15,403 nt of DNA, from assembly GCA_003132865.1 (NCBI GenBank), contig PKYZ01000617.1, positions 17,089-32,491 of the forward strand, in the 5' to 3' direction. The position numbers were made by a program, and so were the translations under genes. Position 1 is the stretch's first letter, and each line of letters starts with the position of its first letter. A model generated the notes under the pieces. The model made no database searches. It had not been told where the DNA came from and saw nothing but the letters and a program-made list of their open reading frames with translations. This DNA is from Bryobacterales bacterium (GTDB taxonomy: Bacteria > Acidobacteriota > Terriglobia > Bryobacterales > Bryobacteraceae). Shown here in pieces: positions 13,086-15,403 of the stretch.

Positions 13086-13798
13086 CACTGGGCGCGGACC
13101 GCAAGAAACTCTACTTCCTCGGCGCCTTGACCTTAATAGGCGGCTACTTCTTCTATAGCAACGTGCTGTCGGGGCCTTCCAGCCCGGAGCCCAGCCGGCC
13201 CAGCCCTGCGGCCGCGCGCGCCAGGCCGGCGCCGGCGATTGTCCCGCCGGTTGCCGCGCCGTCATCCGAAGCCCAGGCCGCCCCCCGCCGCACGGCCACA
13301 TCGTCGCGATCGAGCGAGGAGTTCCGGCCGTCGATGAAGCCGAAGCGTCCCGAAGATCGCGTGGACCCCATGTCGATCGACCCTACCTTGCGCCTCGACC
13401 TTTTGGCCAAAGTGCAGGCCGTAAACATTGAGGGCGGCCGCCGCAACCTGTTCCAGGTCGGCGCGCCTCCGTTACCGCCGGAGCCGACCGTGACGATGAA
13501 GCAGGATGCACAGGTCGCCCAGATGGGCCCGCAACTTCCCCCTGGTCCGCCGCCGGCGCCTCCTCCGCCGCAAGCTCCGCCCATCACCTTGAAGTACTAC
13601 GGCTACTCCAGCGCCCGCGGCGACAATCGCAAACACGCCTTCTTCCTCGATGGCGAAGATATTCTGGTGGCCGCCGAAGGTGAAACCGTCAAGAAGCGCT
13701 ACCGCGTGGTGCGCATCGGCGTAAACTCAGTAGTAATGGAGGATACCCAATTCAAGCACGAGCAGACCCTGCCCCTCCAGGAAGAGGCCGCCGGATGA
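13082..13798 (+). CDS. PilP-like / GspC-like periplasmic linker protein
   Basis: 238 residues. A membrane anchor lies at about 11-29 (LYFLGALTLIGGYFFYSNVL), without a lipobox Cys, unlike lipoprotein PilP. A Pro/Ala/Ser-rich linker follows (31-75), then VDPMSIDPTLRLDLLAKVQAV...GGRRNLFQVG (about 97-125), a conserved segment of pilus-operon PilP/GspC-like proteins. A polyproline stretch (LPPGPPPAPPPPQAPP, near 152-168) precedes a C-terminal beta domain (LKYYGYSSARGDNRKHAFFLD, then ILVAAEGETVKKRYRVVRIG) resembling the PilP/GspC HR domain that contacts the secretin. Position after pilO supports the PilP role. ATGA overlaps join it to both neighbours. The family call is moderate, because the fold was judged by pattern and context only. 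Confidence 0.7.
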   Translation: MTLGADRKKLYFLGALTLIGGYFFYSNVLSGPSSPEPSRPSPAAARARPAPAIVPPVAAPSSEAQAAPRRTATSSRSSEEFRPSMKPKRPEDRVDPMSIDPTLRLDLLAKVQAVNIEGGRRNLFQVGAPPLPPEPTVTMKQDAQVAQMGPQLPPGPPPAPPPPQAPPITLKYYGYSSARGDNRKHAFFLDGEDILVAAEGETVKKRYRVVRIGVNSVVMEDTQFKHEQTLPLQEEAAG

Positions 13799-15369
13799 CA
13801 CCCAGCCCCCAGCCCTCAACCCCTAGCCCCCAGCCCCGGCGCGGCGAATCCGGCTACGCCATGCTGCTGGTCTTCCTGATAGCGGCCATGATTGCCGTGG
13901 CGCTCTACAACGAACTGCCGCGCGTGGCCTTCGAAGCCCAGCGCGCCAAGGAGCAGTTGCTGATCGAGCGCGGCGAACAGTACAAGCGCGCCATCCAGCT
14001 CTTCGTGCGCAAGATCAACCGTTATCCCGCCACCATCGAGGAACTGGAAAGCACCAACAATCTCCGGTTTCTCCGCAAGCGCTACGTGGACCCCATGACG
14101 GGTAAAGACAAATGGCGCCTGATTCACATCAACGGCGGCGTGCTCACCGACTCCATCATCCAGAAAAACAAGCCGGGCCAGGACCAACAGCAGCAGGCCA
14201 ACACGAATACCTTCATCGGCGAAGGCCCGGTGATGGGCGCCACCAACGATCCGAACCAGCAACAGATCAACCCGGCTTTGCGGCGGCGAGCTAGTGACGA
14301 CCGGCCGGTGGTGACGCAGGAGGCGCCTGAAACGCCGCAGCCGGACGCCGGCGAGGACAGTTCCGCCAGCGATAGCGACAACAACGACACTAACGACAAC
14401 AATGACGAAACCCCGGCGCCGGGCACACCCGGGGCCGCCGCCATTCCGGGGATGCCAAATCAGCAGACGCCCGGCATGCCTCCCGGGCGTGTTCCGCAGC
14501 CGGGCATGTACCCGCCCGGCGCGTATCAGGGTCAGCCCGGCTTCAACCCCGCGATGGCCAATCAACCCTTCGGGGCGCCTGGCACGATGCCAAACCAGAT
14601 GTCCGGTCCGGGAGTCACTGGGGGCTTTCCCAACAATAACGGCCAGAACTCGGGCCAGGCATCCTCCGGCAGTGTGTATACAGCGCCCACCCTGGGCCAG
14701 ACACCCAATGGGAATACCGGATCGCCAACAGGCTTTCCGGGCCAGCCGGGATTTCCGGGCCAGCCGGGATTTCCAGGCCAGCCGGGACTTCCAGGCCAAC
14801 CGGGTGCGTATCCGCCCCGTCCGGGAATGTTTCCGGGCCAGACCGGCGCATTTCCAGGACAAATGCCGGGTGGATTCGGACAGCCGGCACAAATGCCCGG
14901 CGCCAGCGGCGCCGGCAACTTCTCCACAGGCCAGAATGGGCCCAATATGGGCACTTTTGGTCTCACCAGCCCTTCCAATATGCAACCGCAAGGATTGCCT
15001 GGCATGGGAGGCACGCAGGTCGGAGGCGGCATCGCCGGCGTCGCCAGCGAATCCACTGGGCCAGCGATCAAAGTCTACAATGAGCGCAAGAAATACAACG
15101 AGTGGGAGTTCGTCTACGACCAGAACAAGGACCGCGGCCTCGCGGGCTTACAGCGCGGAGGCGCGCCCGGCACACCAGCCGGGCAGATGGGTAGCATGCC
15201 CGGCCAGCAACCCGGCATGAATCCACAACAACAAGGCATGGGGGGGGCCCTCGGGTCCTCCGGCCCCGGCGGTAACACCGGCTCCGGCAGCCTGTTCACT
15301 CCATCGACCGGCTTCGGACCGCCAGCTCAGCAGCAACCGCAACCGCAGCCCCAGCAGCCACCGAACTGA
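13795..15369 (+). CDS. Pseudopilin-like protein with a long collagen-like, Gly/Pro/Gln-rich tail
   Basis: 524 residues. RRGESGYAMLLVFLIAAMI (15-33) is a prepilin-like leader plus hydrophobic helix (about 21-40), followed by EAQRAKEQLLIERGEQYKRA, then IQLFVRKINRYPATIEELE and RKRYVDPMTGKDKWRLIHINGG. This matches GspG-like pseudopilins in arrangement. The usual Glu at +5 after the cleavage Gly is absent. Residues 1-14 are repeat-derived (PSPQP units). From about 125 to 420 the chain is low-complexity, rich in Gly, Pro, Gln and Asn, with a run of Ser/Asp/Asn (about 180-203) and four perfect GFPGQP-type hexapeptides (313-336). A conserved island, AIKVYNERKKYNEWEFVYDQ (about 424-443), follows, then a Gln/Pro tail. 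The start overlaps the previous stop (ATGA). Role: probably a minor or tip pilin-like component; the tail could be extracellular (inference). Confidence 0.8.
   Translation: MTPSPQPSTPSPQPRRGESGYAMLLVFLIAAMIAVALYNELPRVAFEAQRAKEQLLIERGEQYKRAIQLFVRKINRYPATIEELESTNNLRFLRKRYVDPMTGKDKWRLIHINGGVLTDSIIQKNKPGQDQQQQANTNTFIGEGPVMGATNDPNQQQINPALRRRASDDRPVVTQEAPETPQPDAGEDSSASDSDNNDTNDNNDETPAPGTPGAAAIPGMPNQQTPGMPPGRVPQPGMYPPGAYQGQPGFNPAMANQPFGAPGTMPNQMSGPGVTGGFPNNNGQNSGQASSGSVYTAPTLGQTPNGNTGSPTGFPGQPGFPGQPGFPGQPGLPGQPGAYPPRPGMFPGQTGAFPGQMPGGFGQPAQMPGASGAGNFSTGQNGPNMGTFGLTSPSNMQPQGLPGMGGTQVGGGIAGVASESTGPAIKVYNERKKYNEWEFVYDQNKDRGLAGLQRGGAPGTPAGQMGSMPGQQPGMNPQQQGMGGALGSSGPGGNTGSGSLFTPSTGFGPPAQQQPQPQPQQPPN
13797..13838. 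repeat. GCCCCCA-type heptamer tract at the start of the pseudopilin-like gene
   Basis: Six consecutive 7-mers can be read in register: ACACCCA, GCCCCCA, GCCCTCA, ACCCCTA, GCCCCCA, GCCCCGG. They encode TPSPQPSTPSPQP. The same unit occurs in both composite intergenic repeats (6152-6186, 7365-7384). Confidence 0.7.
14731..14802 (+). repeat. Four tandem 18-bp repeats encoding GFPGQP
   Basis: Units start at 14731, 14749, 14767 and 14785 and differ at only a few positions (GGMTTTCCRGGCCAGCCG style). They encode G-F/L-P-G-Q-P four times, a collagen-like Gly-X-Y pattern. The variation is mainly synonymous except one Phe to Leu, which suggests recent expansion with selection on the peptide. Confidence 0.85.
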
Positions 15370-15403
15370 CACAACCACCAACCACGGCGAGCTATGCTCG
15401 CCT

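Noticed and set aside
14731..14802. Tandem 18-bp repeats as a CRISPR array or non-coding satellite
   Set aside because: There are no spacers; the units are contiguous and multiples of three in frame within a coding region.
13816..14991. 391-residue minus-strand frame opposite the pseudopilin-like gene
   Set aside because: It arises from the complement of Gly/Pro-rich codons, and its repetitive content mirrors the plus-strand repeats.

Overview
The window is high-GC bacterial DNA whose gene content and repeat style fit an acidobacterium of the Solibacter/Bryobacter type. This is a judgement from family resemblance: Solibacter-like forms of the fused membrane/spermidine-synthase protein, the glutaryl-CoA dehydrogenase, the small coiled-coil protein, the PIN toxins and the pilus operon. 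I see no rRNA, tRNA, CRISPR array, transposase or phage gene.

Layout. (1) Positions 1-4607 are mostly housekeeping genes. On the minus strand a glutaryl-CoA dehydrogenase (2236-3402) is followed by a fused MFS-like/spermidine-synthase-like membrane protein (171-2198). A class I/II aminotransferase (3423-4607) is divergent from the dehydrogenase across only 20 bp. The left edge holds a short remnant resembling a C-terminal segment common in acidobacterial surface or tail proteins. (2) Positions 4597-7440 are a decayed accessory region. It has a Phd-type antitoxin with a thrice-damaged VapC/PIN toxin, a degenerate second copy of the aminotransferase 3' end, a PIN-toxin scrap, a small coiled-coil gene, and an RHH-type antitoxin with a second broken PIN toxin. 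Between them lie two copies of a composite repeat and heptamer tracts. (3) Positions 7443-15369 form one plus-strand cluster: LolA-like carrier, PilC, PilB, PilM, PilN, PilO, a PilP-like protein and a pseudopilin-like protein with a long collagen-like tail. Most junctions overlap or nearly touch, so the cluster reads as a type IV pilus / type II secretion assembly operon. PilB would power PilC at the inner membrane, PilM-N-O-P would form the alignment complex, and the last protein could be a filament or tip component. The secretin is not in the window. The last 34 bases hold nothing I recognise.

Most notable points. The PilB ATPase has an in-frame gap of about 42 residues between Walker A and Walker B, removing the Asp box and the arginine region, although the gene is otherwise open. 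Every PIN toxin here is broken while both antitoxins are intact. A family of short palindromes with little shared sequence but shared architecture sits at operon junctions, and one has become the C-terminus of PilM. A GCCCCCA-type heptamer tract supplies the N-terminus of the pseudopilin-like protein. I found no clearly new multi-gene system; the novelty is in decay and in repeat-driven gene remodelling.
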